Of a stretch of DNA of 64,000 nt, positions 36,081 to 49,300 are shown one piece after another. The notes below the pieces were generated by a model. It was not told the DNA's origin. It made no database searches and saw nothing but the letters and a program-made list of their open reading frames with translations. Each line of letters opens with the position of its first letter. The first letter of the stretch is position 1. The translations under genes and the position numbers were made by a program. The stretch comes from Marisa cornuarietis (taxonomy: Eukaryota > Mollusca > Gastropoda > Architaenioglossa > Ampullariidae). Location of the stretch: positions 918,501 through 982,500 of the forward strand of contig SMMW01000584.1 in assembly GCA_004794655.1 (NCBI GenBank), written 5' to 3'.

Positions 36081-39000
36081 AGGATGTGGTAGATACCATG
36101 GCTGTTATAAAGCTGCTTACAAGCTTGACGTGAATACCTAAACCGATATGATGAACTTGGGTTCTGCTAACAGGAAATGGGCTAATGCCAAGTATTCGTA
36201 TATTTCAACCAACAAAAGCGTCGGGATACACACTCACACATTATTATTATTTGTTTTCAATAAGTTACAAAATGTAATCGTGGGCTACCGTCCCTGTACT
36301 AGATGGCAAGTATGGAATATACAAGAAACATAATAAAATGTAGAAGCAGAGGTAATCGTTGTCTGATAATAGACATGATCGATAAGCCACGTGTACTGTT
36401 GCATCCATCCAGTCTAGAATGTAGTAACCCATTCGCCCACAAACATGTGTTAACATGCTGTGGTGTGTCTCAATAGCAGCACAAAAAGTAGTCTCTTATC
36501 CTTTAAAAAGAAAGGAAGACTGGGTGGCAAAAAAATGAGGTACACGATCAAAGAGAAATTTGTGATTTAACTCTCTGTCTCTCTCTTGTTACCTTTCCAA
36601 TACCCAGCCTGAGACAAATTGCTCTTCCAGTAGAAGATGCTGGCGTGGAAATTAAACGTCATCACGATTATCAGGACGGTCTTTGTTGCCGTGGCGATGA
36701 TCCGCAGCAGAAGCCGTGGCAAGAACAGCGTGGTCACTCAGGCGACTGTAAGCCGACCTAAAAAAAAAGTGCCCACCTCCCTCAGCCCCCTTTACACCGG
36801 AGTCGGTGACGAGGCGGAAGTCTTTGAAGTCGCCCCTTCGGGGCAGAGCTTTGAAGTACGGGCAGGTCGCATCGGCGATCGGGCTGGTGGTGGTGTGGCC
36901 GCGATGTTGTGTCGTGGCCTTCTAACCACTACGGCCGCCGGTAGTCTTCAGCTATGATGTGATGACTCTTGACGCCAACTTTCTCCCCACTCTCTTGTTC
37001 CCCTCCCCCACCACCGGCCTCCTTAGAGTAGGCTGTTGGATAAAAATATGATTAGCTGAGATTTTGTTCTCATTGTGCTCTAGAAAAAGTGGTTAGGGAT
37101 GATTGTCGCTGGTTTTCTCAAACCAGAGACGTATATCTCTTAACTGCTTGCAGGCGGATTCTTCGCGTTAATTTCTAAAACGAGGCCACTGATCAAAAAC
37201 GTTTCCCGTTTCACTATCGACATAAAGAAAGCGAACAGATAACGCGAGTTCTCTTGTTGAAGGAACAAAAGCTCCAGCTTTATGTCATATTGTATTGTGT
37301 TTTCGGTTTATTGGCTTGAAACTTAGGGCGGTGGATGCTGACGACTTTAAACAAAAATGAAGGAAATAAGAAACTTAGAATGAACGTGGGTGATCAGGTT
37401 AAAGCGCCTATCGCCACGACAGTGAGAGTCGAGTCTCGTGAGTTTGTTATCTCGGCTCCAACATACCTCTCTCCGTTAGTCCAATTTTTTTTCTCTGTGA
37501 GAGAGAGGCCGAGTAGGAGTAGTTACGAGGATGAATGAATTTGTAAAACGCGTTTGATAGGTGTGTGCTTGACTTCACTTTTGTTGGTGGGAAAAGGGAT
37601 ATTATCCATAAATAATAATAATTTTATTATTATTACAAATATACTGTTGACGTAAAAATTTCAGCGCGGTTCCGGGTATTGGCTGTCAAATATAGTTCGC
37701 CGAGACCTGACATCCAACAGCTTAGCGAAAGTACACATTGGTCTCGGCAGACCGCCAGAAGGCCAGTGATACACCACTGTGTTCAAACCAACTTTCGAAT
37801 TGTTGAGAATAATTTCTTCTGTCTGTTCTTTGTTCCTCGTGCCACATTACATCGTTAAAATTTCTTTCTGTTCAGGGTTATTGCTGTCTTCAGATCTCTT
37901 CTGGTATTCTCTTGGCAACCGCTGCTTTCTTTCCACAAGATGCGCAATAATAGGAATCGTGAAGGTTTGCCACAACATGGGCTGTTTACCTGTACACATC
38001 CTGTGTTTGTCTATGACTTCGTCCTAAGGCATTTTAACAAAAAGAAAGTCGGTCTGACTAGCAGAATGATCAAGCAATTAGGTCTGCGGATTTTTCATCG
38101 TTCTGACACACGGTAACACCTGCCCAATATCACGCCAATATGTCCCTGTCGCCACACATAACATAACGATGGATTTCTGAAGGACTGCCACGCGGGCAGC
38201 GCGAGATAGTCGATGACGATAGGGACGACACACACATACTGGCAGTAAAATGTGAACGTCATACTGCACTGAGGATTATTAGCACTGGGTTCAGATCTCA
38301 CCTACAACATGCGTTATTTTTCTCCGCATGTGGCACCCAAAGTTGGAATGTTTGTAGGACACCATTAGCCCGTCGTGACGCAGCTTCAGTTCCTGACACC
38401 GTCCATTTTATTAGGCAAAGTTTTGCATGACCGTCACAGAAATATTTTGCCAAGCATAGTCCACATATTCGATGGCCCGGTTAACAAAGCTCTTTAGGTA
38501 AAACCTTATTACTCGAGTGTGCAACAAAGAACATCGCACGGACAATAAGACGCCCAACTGCGCTCCCCTGCCTATAATCTCACAGCTAGTGTAAAACACG
38601 CGTCAAACTGACGACAATGCACGTACAAACCAGAACGCAAAAACACTGCAAGGCACGTGCCATACTATTGCTGTAGTCAACACCCAGGCTGGCTGCCTCA
38701 TAGTGAGGATATACTAACCGATAGTTATAGAAGGCAGTTGGGGTGGATGGGGGATGTTTAGGTGTAGTTTTCGCGGAATCCAAGCAGGCGGGAGCTACAG
38801 AGCTCAGGTGTGTGTCACCGTGTCTTGACGAATAACAACATAGCTCATGGATAGCTTACAGCTGGGGTGGGGATGACGTTAACCGGTGGACTTTTTTAAG
38901 CTGTCGAGTCTTCACTTGACACGCGCGCGCGCACGCGTTTACACTGTACATCTACCCCAACCCTATTCTCTCATCGTGTTTCACCCCAATCTTTCACGTA

Positions 39001-41400
39001 ACCATTCACCATGATCACTGGCCAGTGTCTTTGTACAAGAGTTTCTGATGACCTTGTGACAGATACCAATATAACTTTGCGACATTGGAGTTTAGCTGGC
39101 ACCTTCGTCTCACACCCTAACCCATAAAAAGACCACAAAAAAGGAGAAAATTGGTACCGTTGCTAACCTTGATGACACTGTGTCACAGAGCGAAGAAACG
39201 GTTGACTGTTTAGTGTCCAGTGTTAGGTACTGAAGTCAGAACAATCATTTTGACAACCTCTAACTAAAATGTCGGAGTCTTGAGTGTACACAGAGAAAGA
39301 GAAATGGAAGTGGTACGAAACACGCTAAAGCACAGTTCGAGCTAGCTTAAAACAGTCTTTTTGTAAAAATAAATACAACAAGATCATTCCTGCAGTCGTT
39401 GACACGTGCATGTGGGGAAACTGCCTGCCTAGTGTTTGACAATATGGCGTAACGGGTGATGACCCCGGCCGAAGGCCTTCTCATTACGGTACTCTCATGT
39501 CTCGAGTCAAGGACCTCGGGCCGCCCCGAAGCCCCGCCCCCTTCAGCGCCGCGCGCTGCACTCTCCCGTGTTACGTACGTCATTTCTGGCCACCGGAAGT
39601 ACATTTAGAAACCTCTCCAGAACACGTCCTCCCCCACCACCCGACGTTACCCCCACTTCCACAGCCACTCGCACGTCTACCGGCATTACCCGAACTTCTT
39701 CCCTATAGCACCAACAACACGCGCGTTGAGAACTGGCAAAGGTGTTTTTCTAGTTAGTAAACGTTTATGTACAGAGGAACAGTTAGTGGTCCTCTGACAG
39801 AGTGACAAGAAGTACAATAATTGTATCATAATGTTTCATTTGTATATAGCTGTGTGTGCTCGTCTGTGTGGGCGTGTGATGAAAGAGTTCAGGTGTACGT
39901 ACGTATATGCTTTCACCTAATAATCAGAGCACGTGGACGCCTCCTTTGTATTCCTCACCCTTCCTCCCCTTCCCCTTTCCCTATTATCGGCCTCGATCCG
40001 TCCCCCTGTCCACAGGTACCCATGACTGATGGGTTCACGGGTGTAGATCCGAGTGACTGATGACTTCACGGATTTATAGACTAGATTCGGTGATGAGTTA
40101 TCGCTGTAGAGCGAAAACCACAGCGAAGTGATAGTACTGTCCTCAAAACCCCACAGTTCCAGTCACCTGCCAGCCTGTCGAGTATGCCACCTGCAGGTGA
40201 CGTAGAACACTGTTTGTGTGCGTGTGTGTGTGTGTGTGTGTGTCACAGGTGTTTCCCTCATCACTGCAATGACAGATGCACAGCACCACATCTCACCGTC
40301 CAGCCACCTCTACTGCTGGTGGATGGCGCTAGTTTAGCTACGCAGGGTGCAGCTAAGTGTCTGCAGGTTGCTGTGGGTGTAGTTCAGTGATCAGACATGT
40401 ACGTGCATGACACTCCCTAAAGCCGCACGTGCGAGGGCCCGAACACACAGAACATGTCCGGCTGGCCGAAAGAATTGATCGACACGAAGAATTCGACAAA
40501 TGACTTCGGATAGCATAGCGGGTGACTGTCAGGACTATGCTGACATGAGAAGATAGGACATCATTGCGTACAAGAGATTGATTTTTTTAAATTATTATTT
40601 TGGTCAAACCTCCTCTTTCCGCATGTTGTGTTTCACGTGTGTGTGTGTGTGTGTGGTCCTCATGCTGTGTCATTCTAAGCTTTTCGTGTTCTTTTTCTTC
40701 ACGTGCTCTTCACCATTATCTGTCCTCAGACTTCTATCGCTCATTCTTTATCAACAGAAACAAACGTTTGATCAACGTCATCGCATTACGAAACAAAAAC
40801 CTTTCATCTGTCGTCCGACTATTCTTTTCGACCTTAGTGTTGCCCGCAGCCGCTTTTTCTATAGATAGCAAGCCACGCACAATGTGTTGATCGCTGGATT
40901 CCTATATTTGTTTCTCAATTACAATACTACATCCGGAGAAAGCTTACAGGTTTTGTGATCTACTTTCACAAAACAAATTCTTTTAGATTCTTTTTCTTCG
41001 TCATATATAAGAAATTAATCAGGGTTTTGTTTTTACTTCTACATACACGCACTTATGGTGTATATGTGTGCTGTGTGCGCACGCGTGTGTGCGTGCGTGC
41101 GATTTGGTGAAGATACGTAAGAAGGAAATATTTAACTGCACATCACATAATTGTGGGCCGATAAAAAGGAGGAAAGAGAAAACCAGGAAAGCCACATGCA
41201 GTTTCTAGTGAATCACTGCAGTGTTAGGTATTATGAAGCACTGTAGGTGCACTTCGATGCGAAAGAAAAAGCACAGCTGTAAAGCAGCATTAGCATCACA
41301 CAGGACGCTGAAAAAAATCCCCTTAATGCTTGGCAACTGGACCACTGCTGGAAAATCCGGTTAACCTACACGGTACACTTTGCTTGCGAGAAAGACATCA
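36081..41400. other. Gene-free sequence upstream of PUS3
   Basis: No exon is recognised with confidence. A 106-codon frame at 36637-36957 is discussed as a weak candidate. An AAT/ATT palindrome lies at 37608-37636, a CG/CA alternation at 38920-38938, and a short (TG) run at 40222-40243. The DNA is CpG-replete throughout. Confidence 0.5.
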
Positions 41401-41657
41401 CTGACAAATCTTTCACTAAGTGCCTATCGCATTTCTGGGTAAGTGGGAGTGTAAGGGGACAAGAACCCGTACAAGCGGTCTTCTCGCTTCAGTCGCCGAC
41501 ATCACTACACCTCTGTGAAGAGAGACCCAGCATCGCGTGAGACAAAAGTTGGACCGCACTCATTTTCACTGTGAAGGGTGGCCAGAGTTACGGGTATTAC
41601 TGCGCCACCCTGCCGCTTGGCGTCGCTGCTTTCGTGGCTAGTCAGGAAGGAAACAAC
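41400..41657 (+). promoter_or_regulatory. PUS3: PUS3 promoter / 5'UTR region (inferred)
   Basis: CpG-rich sequence directly upstream of the first PUS3 coding exon. There is no obvious TATA box and the exact transcription start cannot be read from sequence. The start codon context AACAACATGG is close to the animal Kozak optimum (A at -3, G at +4). CpG stays high until about 42.48 kb and then collapses, as expected for an unmethylated promoter followed by a methylated gene body. Confidence 0.5.
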
Positions 41658-43304
41658 ATGGCTTCACCCGGTACAGACAGCGATGTGGTGGCAGCTGCCA
41701 CTAAACTAGTACCCGTCCCTCTTGAGCAGATGTCCAAGGAGGTAAGTTGTCACAGTTAGCAGTGTCGGGGTGTCGCTTGCATGGGGCATGCCCATCCGGC
41801 TTTCTAGTCCCTGGTACACGCGGTGTTGCTGGTCGCCTGCCACTCGAGCAAGCGGATGGCGAGAGAGAGAGGGGGTGGGCACAGCTTTACGCAGTCTTTG
41901 TCGTTGCGGGTTTCTTCACTCAGCCTCTCACAGCACAGCGAACACAGTTAATGAGATGACCGAAATACCCAGATGTGACCGAGTGCGTGTACCACAGTTG
42001 GCGATTCTGCGTCAGATCTTCTTCCAGAGATTCGTGCCGGAGTAGTGCACAAAGATCGAGGACGCACGGTTGGATTTTGTGTTATCGATAAGGCAACGCT
42101 GAGGTGAACCGTTGTTTTTGTGATTTTCACTCGGGGTAGAAATGCATGCCTCTCCTTTTCGGCTTTCGCTTTCATTTATTATTCAGGTCACCCATGTGTG
42201 ACGTAAGCATGGGGGACGGCTGGTATTTTTCTGTTAAATTTTTGTTTAGAAAAGAAAGAAAAAACGGTCGTTTGTGTTTATGGTGACAGAGGACACTGGC
42301 AACCAGCATCGAACTTTGCGACCCAATAAACGTTAAAACAACTCTTACGGGATCGCCAGAGAGAGGGGGAATGATCAAACTGCCTGCATAGGCGACAGGA
42401 AAGGGAGTGTGCACCCTAAAGTCGGTGTGTGTGTGCATGAGGGAGAGAGGAAAGCACGCGTGGTGTGTGGCAGACTGCACAACATTGCTTGCCAGTTAGT
42501 GCTCTGATTCTGATTTTAAATGACAGAAAATACCAGCACATAGAACATAGCAGTAGCACTCAGCTTAGGCATGACAGTAACAGAAAGAAAAAGCTTTCAA
42601 TAGCAGGTTTTTATTATTTAAGAGCATGTGCTAGTTATCTAATTATGTGAGTTAGAGCATCGGAAATAAGTTCATCAAGCTAAATAGATAGCTCATGGAT
42701 CTATTTATGTAGTGTGCTTTAGTGTACTTTTTCTGTGTTGAATTTTTTGCTGTCTTGCATTCCCCTAAATCGGTCATGCATGTTTGTGCACTTTTGTGAT
42801 CTTATGAGTGTTTCTTGCAAATATTCTACAGCACTGTTAATTCAGTGCTTAAAATTGTTTCATGAATTAAAAGTAGTAACTGTTGAGCAGTCATACATTA
42901 ACAGCTAATGAAGATTGGTTAGAGTTCTGAGTAGCCTATTTTTTTCATTCTTTTTATAAAACTTTTAACGTAAATATGTTGTTTTTCATTTATGAAAAAA
43001 TAACTATAACTTCAAAACTTTTTGATTAAATTAAAATTATGATGCACATTTTGACAATGTTTGCGTTTGCCCTGGCTGTGGGAAAAACATTTTTTCAAAT
43101 GATATCAGTATTAATAACACAATTTTTGGAGGATGAAAACTGTAGATAAGCGGGGATTTGTGAGGAAGTGAAGCTATCACATACTAAAACTCAGCAGTAT
43201 TCCCCAGTTGTTAAGTGTGCAGAATGCAAAATGTAAAAACCAGTGTATATTTCAATGTCATTTTTAATGTTAATTATTAATAGCAAGTTTAGAAGTTTCC
43301 CATA

Positions 43305-43336
<32 letters not shown>

Positions 43337-46300
43337 GACTTGAAAAATAACTGCTTAGGTTGTGATAAAAATTCCTATTCTATTTAGATGTTTAATATAT
43401 GTGTAATGTTTCTTAATACTGAAGCTGGTCTTAAATAAAGCTTATTGACAAATTGGTATTTTCATTAAGACTTTAACTAACTTTTTCTTTTTTACTCAAG
43501 TCTGCTATGAATAAATCCTTTTTAAGCAAACTTTATAGACAGAATTACAATAAACTGGCAACAGTGATTTTCTTTTCTAGTCAACAAGTCTCTCTTTTTA
43601 TTTAATAATTTGCCTCTGTATCTTTTTGTTCTAAAGATTCTTCTAAAACACTCTTTTGCCTTTGTTTTGTAAATTCTTGATGTTTTATATATTGTTTTAA
43701 GTTGTGTAAATGTTTCCTTTCTGTGCTATTAAAACTATGGTCACTATAGTATAAAGAACATACTAGTGTTATTCTACATGTAGCTGTTAGAAATTTGTGT
43801 GTGTGTGTGTGTGAAAAAGTAAAGTGCATGCTGTGTGGAAAAGAGGAAACTTTAGTGTTCATGTGATGTCATTTAAAGGAAAGTTCAGCAAATGTTTAGC
43901 TTGATATTGGTACTTTTCTTGTTTACTATCTGCCTCTAGCCTTCATCACATTGGCCTTTCTTGACTTTCTTTGTCTTACTTTCCACAGTGGCAAGATTTC
44001 AGTGCCATAAGATTGTCAGTGCCTACTTCCAATCGTTTGACCATGAATATTTTACAGCAGACAAAAGCACTGGATGATGTAAAATTTTAAAATGGGGTTC
44101 AGTTTGAAATGCTACGGTTTATTACCCTAATCATTTTTCCCCTCTAATAGTTCTTTTGCATAGTATAGCAAATTTAATTTAGAATGCTGCTAAACAATTT
44201 TTGTGGTGTGTATTAAGTTTTCAAAAAAGTTGCATTATGTTTCTTAGGATATAAGATAGTATTTGAATATTGAATTATTTGGAGACAAACACAACGTAGC
44301 ACCTAAAGAAGACCAGTGGACTCGTTTAAAAACTCCTGGTTGGGTTTGTAAACAGATGATATTAAGTGTAATTGAAGCTAGTATTTAGTGAAGTTGATTT
44401 AGCAAATGGTTATGCTTTTGCACCAAACATTTTTATGGTCACTGTGGTCACTGTTAGTGCACAAAAAAAACTAGGCTGGTTTTAGGAAAGGGGGTATCAT
44501 GATCATGTGTAGTGTGCTTCTCAGAAATTTGCAGCTGTAGTGTGTTTTTTTGGCTGACACCAATACAGTAGTTACTAAAACCGACTGGAAAACATGAATG
44601 CACTCTAAAAGGTTTAAGGGGAAGGGACAGCTTTTTATGATCTTGAGTTCAACTTGAAGTTTTTTAATTCTACTTGGATAATCGATTAGTTTACACCTAG
44701 CAAATCCAATTCAAGAATTTCTGACATTTATTAAACAATTTTTTTCATCTGTGATACATGCAGAGTTATATTTTGTTTAATGTATGTAGGAAATAGTTTC
44801 ATAGACATTTGTCAGAGAAGAATCTAGCAATTTAGCAGGCTGCTGCAAAGATTTGCAAATTGATCGTCCCAACAGCTAAAGCTCCCCAGCTCACTAATTT
44901 TGTGTCTGGAAATTTTATTTTCTGCTACCATTGTTTAATCTTATGATTCTCCTTTTTTGCACAAAATCTGTAGGTGCACTGTGGTCTTCTGTGTCACCAA
45001 CGTTCAAATTATAGATCCCAAATTTAGTCAAATTTGTAATTAAAAACAAATTAAGCAAATTTTTTAAAACCACCCCCTCCCATCGATTAAAATAAAATAA
45101 GGGCAGTGAAGAATGTCATGTCTTTTCCTTTTTTCCTTTAATCCTTTCCAGGAAATAAATTGTAATATCTTGGGCTGTTAAAATAAGTGGATTTTCTTCT
45201 CGTGCATTGTCCTCACAGTAAATACTGTGAAGTCAAGATGATGTAGTTTTTCCCACTCTTCTGAAAGAGGTTTTTATTACTTCTGATTTTAGACCACCTT
45301 TCCTGTTTAGTTGTTGATTTTTACTCTTTTTTCATCAAATCCATCACAAGATTTTGTAGTAGTCATTTATGCCATTGATTATGTTCTAAAGTGTTACACA
45401 GCTCAAGCTTTAGTGTTAAAGTATTAGATGCCCTTTTCCACTAAACAAACCCCTCTTGAGTCAGTGTTCTGTACAGAAGATAATACTCATTGGTATGCCA
45501 CCGTGGGTTTTGTGTTGTATGTCTTCTGTATGTACAAGTGTATGCAACCACATATATGCATGCACATCTTCCCACCAGAGTGCATGTAGGAGGAGTGCCT
45601 AAGCATGTTCACAGTTGGTTGAACGTAGGACGTGTGCTCATTTCACTATAGACTAATTATAATAATGTTGTGCTAACTTTAACTCCTTTTATTTTAGCAG
45701 CAGCAACATCATTTATAACATTATTTTAATGGTGAAATAAGTCGCAAGCATCAAAGATAAGCAAATGAATATATAGCCAAGAGTTATAGTTTTCTTTTTT
45801 AAAACAATGCCTTGCAGTACACAATTAGAGGGTCTTTACCTTCTCAGCTGCCTTCATCCCTTCTACTTTTTGAATGTTATTTACACAGGACAGTGGTTTT
45901 TTTAAAATAAAAAAGACCTTCCAGGTTTTTTTCTTTAAAGATGTTTATGTAATACCATCTGTTGTGCTTACTTCTCTCTTTTGTTCTTGCTTTACTTAAC
46001 TACGTCTCTTTTTCTACCACTCAGTAGGGAAAAGAGATCGCTGTCAGACAGGAAGTGACATCATGCAATGACACTGGGCGACATGGGTACCCAGCATCAA
46101 GGTTTCAGACTTAACTGCCATCTAAGACACTTGAACTTGCAAAATAGGATCAGCTTCTTCAAAACGAACACTCATATTTTGTGGAGAATTGTTTCTGCTT
46201 GACCATGCCGTAGACGGAATCACTTGATTATATATATTTTTCTTGCACCCTGGCATTATCGGTGGTGCTACCATTAAGGCTAGTCTGTCTTTTTATACAT

Positions 46301-49300
46301 CAATGTGAGCTTCCATTCAATTTTTCAAAGGCCATGCCCTGGTTTGTTTGAGGTTTTGATATTCTGTGCCTGTGATATTAATCATGCATTTGATGATGAT
46401 TACTGTTGGGTCTTTGCTTGTTTGCGAGAAGTTGCTTTCATGCAGTTGTGAACTATGTGCACTTGTCAGTGGAACCATTGGAATGTACAGCCACACATGT
46501 GAACCATGTCATCAGTTGTAGGAACATCAATATTACAGTATTGAAATCAGCTGAGAAATCTAGTCAGGCTACTGCTGGGCAGCCTTGTGCATAAAGGAAC
46601 GTAAGCAGCTACTTCTCTTTTCAAGACAAAAGGGGAAAAAATACTCATATGACACAACCTAAAGACATGGATAACAGGAATACAAAGATTGAGTCCTCTA
46701 AGTTCTGTGATGAGAACCAGATTCTAGAAGAGTGAGAGTGGGTTTACTCCCAAGCCACACATCTTCATCTTCCTGTTTGCAGAATGATGTATCCTCACTT
46801 CTAAATCATTGTGTAAAGTGTTGAAACGTGGGGCTAAAGATATTTGCGAAAATACTCTTGCAGTCCTTTGTCTTCCAGCACTGTTTTTCTTTAAGTTAGC
46901 TTCCCATCCCCCATGTTTGCCCTGCTAAAGTCACAGTAGGGCAATCTTACGAGGAACACCTCTCATGTAGACTGGCACATCCTAAAATTTGTAAGAATGG
47001 CAACGAAACGCAAATCTTCTGTGATGAAGGGTGAGAAGGTGCCTTGCCAGGACCTGCGAAAATACCTGTATGGCATAGATGTGTACAGGCAGGCAAGCAT
47101 GCTGCGCAAGGGCCGCGAGGTCCACAAGATCTACGTGGACGTGCACAAGGGTCTCAGTTTCCTAGATGACCGCTTCTCCCTCACAGAGTTTGGTCGAATG
47201 GTGTTAGAAAATGGAAGCGTGCGGGCAGGACGTGCTAGGAATGTGCGCCAGATCGTGGTAGCCAGAGAAACACTGTATTGTAGTGGTACAGGAGGATGCC
47301 AGCGAGGATGTGGTGGACAAGGCCAGTGTCTTTCTGGTGAGTTTTTTTTTTTGTGAGCTTGTTAACATTTCCATGTTTGGATAAGCTAGGCTTTAGATCC
47401 ATTTTGGACAAAGGCTGCCAAGATTGTGTAATTGCATTAATTCATGGATTTTGAATTAATTAAGTAATTGTACTGCTGATTATACACTTTAAATGCAGCT
47501 ATTGTTGTATGTCATTTTTTAAAACACCTTTCATGAGTTTTTGACCTGGTATATGTTTGCAGACTGTGAAAAGGCAAAAGTAAGAGGCCATAAGTGTAGC
47601 TTTCGCGTCAAGCTTACCATGCGACTCGGCTTTGTTGACCATTGGTTTGTAGAGGTTCTTGGCAGTCACAACTCCTTTAAAGATGAGGCTAACTCACCAG
47701 CAACCTCTACCTTATCGGATGGCAAGCAGACAGAGGCTGCAGATTACAGTGCCAATACACTAGATAATGCCAGTGCAAGTCCAAGTTCCGAAACATCAGA
47801 CGACCTTCTGCTGCAGCGGGATTCTCCAGTGTCTGAAGTGACCTCCCTTCTGAGACAAAATGGTGCCAGCGCAGCAGCAGCAGCAGCCGCTGCCCTTTGT
47901 GAACAGTTTCGGAGCTCCCCTCCCATCCTCTACCTCAGCCCTGCATCACATCTCAATATTCCAGTCTTCCCAGAGCCCTTCTCCATCAGTGCCCAACACC
48001 ACCGTAGGCACCAGCAGCACCAAGCTGTGGCAGCTGCTGCTGTTCTTGGTACATCACAGCCACAGGTGTCTTCTCTTGACTTGCGTATCAAGCCTGACCC
48101 GGAATCTGCTGCAACAACAGCTTCCATGCGTATCAAGCCTGATCCAGAATCTGCTGGCACAACGACAGTTTCTGATGCTGACAATGACAGTCCCATGGAA
48201 CTCACTACAAAGGGCTCATCAGCTAGCACCCCAACAAAGAACGGACATGCTGTGTTGAGTCATAAAGAAGTTTCTTCATGGCCTGAGAGAAATGAGTTGC
48301 TGAAGTCATATATTTCCAGTGATCCTGCACAGTCTAATGGCAATGGAGGTACGAGTGGTGGTGAGAGTTACACCACACGGAAAAATTGCCAACCAGGTTC
48401 ACCAAATGGTAGCTCTTCGAAGAAATACTGGACATATCAGTTCTCTGCTCCAGAACTTACTTCAACGCCAAGTCCCATGGGCAGTGAGGACGTTGAAGAC
48501 CGTACTATTATTGATGATACAGAAGATGAAACAGAGGGATGCCTTGTCATAGACGATGATGCAGAGGTGACAGAACATGGGGATGTCGACGATGAATATG
48601 AGAAGGTACCTTTTTCTGGTGGTGTTGGAAAACTATTGGAATGGATTATCCCATCTTTTGCCTGGTTCCCTCCCATGGTGCCTGCATTGGTAACACAGCA
48701 TGTGCATGCTCTGTTTGCGTTGCATTTGCATTGTTTGTTGTCTTGAGCCCGCCCATTCAAGCATGCTTTGAATGTTGGTTGTCCAGTGTCGGTGGACACA
48801 AGTCTGGAGTTCAGAAGTTTGTTTAGTCAGTTATACATTTTCATATTTCTTCTTTTTTATTGCTTTACATTTGCTTTCTTTACAAATTCTAACTTGCTGG
48901 GATCTCCAATGGGTTTTATTTTTCACTTTTCTGTATCATTTAAAAAAAACTTATTTTGAAGTTAATTTACTTCAGATGTTGGAAATTTCCTTTAAACAAG
49001 ATTACCATCAAAATATGTATTGGCATACCCCTAGCCATGCTATAACCTGGTTCCCTTTGGTGAGGGGTGTATTACCTTGTGCTTATTTTGGTTATGGGAT
49101 GTAAACATGCTGTAGGTCAAGACATGTGGTTAGTCTTTTGTACCTATCTTGAATAGTATATTTCAATAAAATAAAATTATAAACAGATTATCAACATAGG
49201 GACTTTGAAAGCATCTGTAATGTTTCATATTCAGTTTGGTGGTGATGAAGGAGGGTGTGTGTTCCTATGTTTGGTATCCCCTGTCTTCAGTTTTAATAAA

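Noticed and set aside
37737..37755. Third copy of the 13.1/21.1 kb dispersed repeat, reversed
   Set aside because: Only about 15 bases (TTGGTCTCGGCAGAC) match; flanks do not align.
46937..46999. Splicing of PUS3 exon 1 directly into the nested gene's coding frame
   Set aside because: Exon 1 ends in phase 0, and none of the AG sites between the in-frame TAG (46937) and the ATG (46997) gives the matching phase.
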